Shown: piece after piece, positions 4,994 to 5,173 of the stretch | Layout of the letters: each line of letters opens with the position of its first letter | How positions within the stretch are numbered: the stretch's first letter is position 1 | Source of the DNA: Actinoplanes liguriensis | Lineage (GTDB): Bacteria; Actinomycetota; Actinomycetes; Mycobacteriales; Micromonosporaceae | Assembly (NCBI GenBank): GCA_000715855.1 | Contig: KL571297.1 | Span: 27,206 to 32,378, forward strand | Direction: 5' to 3' | DNA: 5,173 nucleotides | Made by a program: the position numbers and the translations under genes | Notes under the pieces: model-generated | What the model was told of the DNA's origin: nothing | Seen by the model: only the letters and a program-made list of their open reading frames with translations | Databases searched by the model: none

Positions 4994-5173
4994 GTGACCG
5001 CGCTGGCCGAGAATGATCTGCAGGAACGCCGCACGAGAATCCGCGAACGAGAGTTGCTGCTCGCGCTGGAACGGTGGGCGCCCGCGTACCGCGACGTGGC
5101 CGGCGACAGCCTGACGTACGTCTTCGAGATAGCCGAGGCCTCCGAGCCCGAACGCGACTGGCTGCGGCAACAG
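4994..5173 (+). CDS. Unrecognised protein, N-terminal 60 residues (runs off the right edge)
   Basis: The frame is open from GTG 4994 to the window end with no stop. The product begins MTALAENDLQERRTRIRERE and continues with LLLALERWAPAYRDVAG, then a DSLTYVFEIAEASEPERDW stretch. Residues 5-30 are rich in Glu, Arg and Leu and should form an amphipathic helix. There is no signal peptide or membrane segment in the visible part, so a cytoplasmic protein is likely. Codon use is strongly GC-ending, apart from one rare ATA. The hairpin at 4927-4957 separates it from the SDR pair, so it probably has its own promoter, or is read by leakage through the hairpin. I do not recognise a family from 60 residues. 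Confidence 0.7.
   Translation, partial: MTALAENDLQERRTRIRERELLLALERWAPAYRDVAGDSLTYVFEIAEASEPERDWLRQQ

Overview
The window reads as chromosomal DNA of a high-GC actinomycete. Codons end overwhelmingly in G or C, GTG is used as a start, ribosome binding sites are purine-rich GGAGG types, and the best terminator-like hairpin has no U-tail. A Micromonosporaceae-type genome (Actinoplanes or relatives) is my guess from overall feel only; no marker gene proves it.

Layout. (1) Positions 1-574, minus strand: the first 191 codons of a protein with one N-terminal membrane segment and a long charged, probably coiled-coil region; it runs off the left edge. (2) Positions 575-1228: mostly non-coding. It holds one possible small minus-strand gene (710-931, 73 aa, uncertain), a perfect 15-nt dyad behind it, and about 300 bases of divergent upstream region with short repeats. 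(3) Positions 1229-3058, plus strand: a 609-aa multi-pass GT-C (family 39/PMT_2-like) glycosyltransferase with an unusual N-terminal tail encoded by six 15-nt tandem units. (4) Positions 3059-3181: overlapping GC-rich hairpins behind the glycosyltransferase, then a perfect 12-bp inverted repeat just before the next ribosome binding site. (5) Positions 3182-4904: two tandem, clearly paralogous classical short-chain dehydrogenase/reductases (SDRs), 28 bases apart and probably one transcription unit, closed by a perfect 12-bp hairpin at 4927-4957. (6) Positions 4994-5173: the first 60 codons of an unrecognised plus-strand gene starting with GTG behind a very strong ribosome binding site.

How the genes work together. 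The glycosyltransferase would transfer a sugar from a polyprenyl-phosphate carrier on the outer face of the membrane. The two SDRs are soluble NAD(P)(H)-dependent oxidoreductases of unknown substrate. Nothing ties the glycosyltransferase to the SDRs beyond shared strand, and the hairpins between them suggest separate transcription. The SDR pair with its upstream inverted repeat is the most operon-like, regulated-looking unit here. I see no RNA gene, insertion sequence, CRISPR array or phage signature, and no convincing new multi-gene system. The most distinctive signals are the 3137-3168 inverted repeat and the 1262-1351 tandem repeat.
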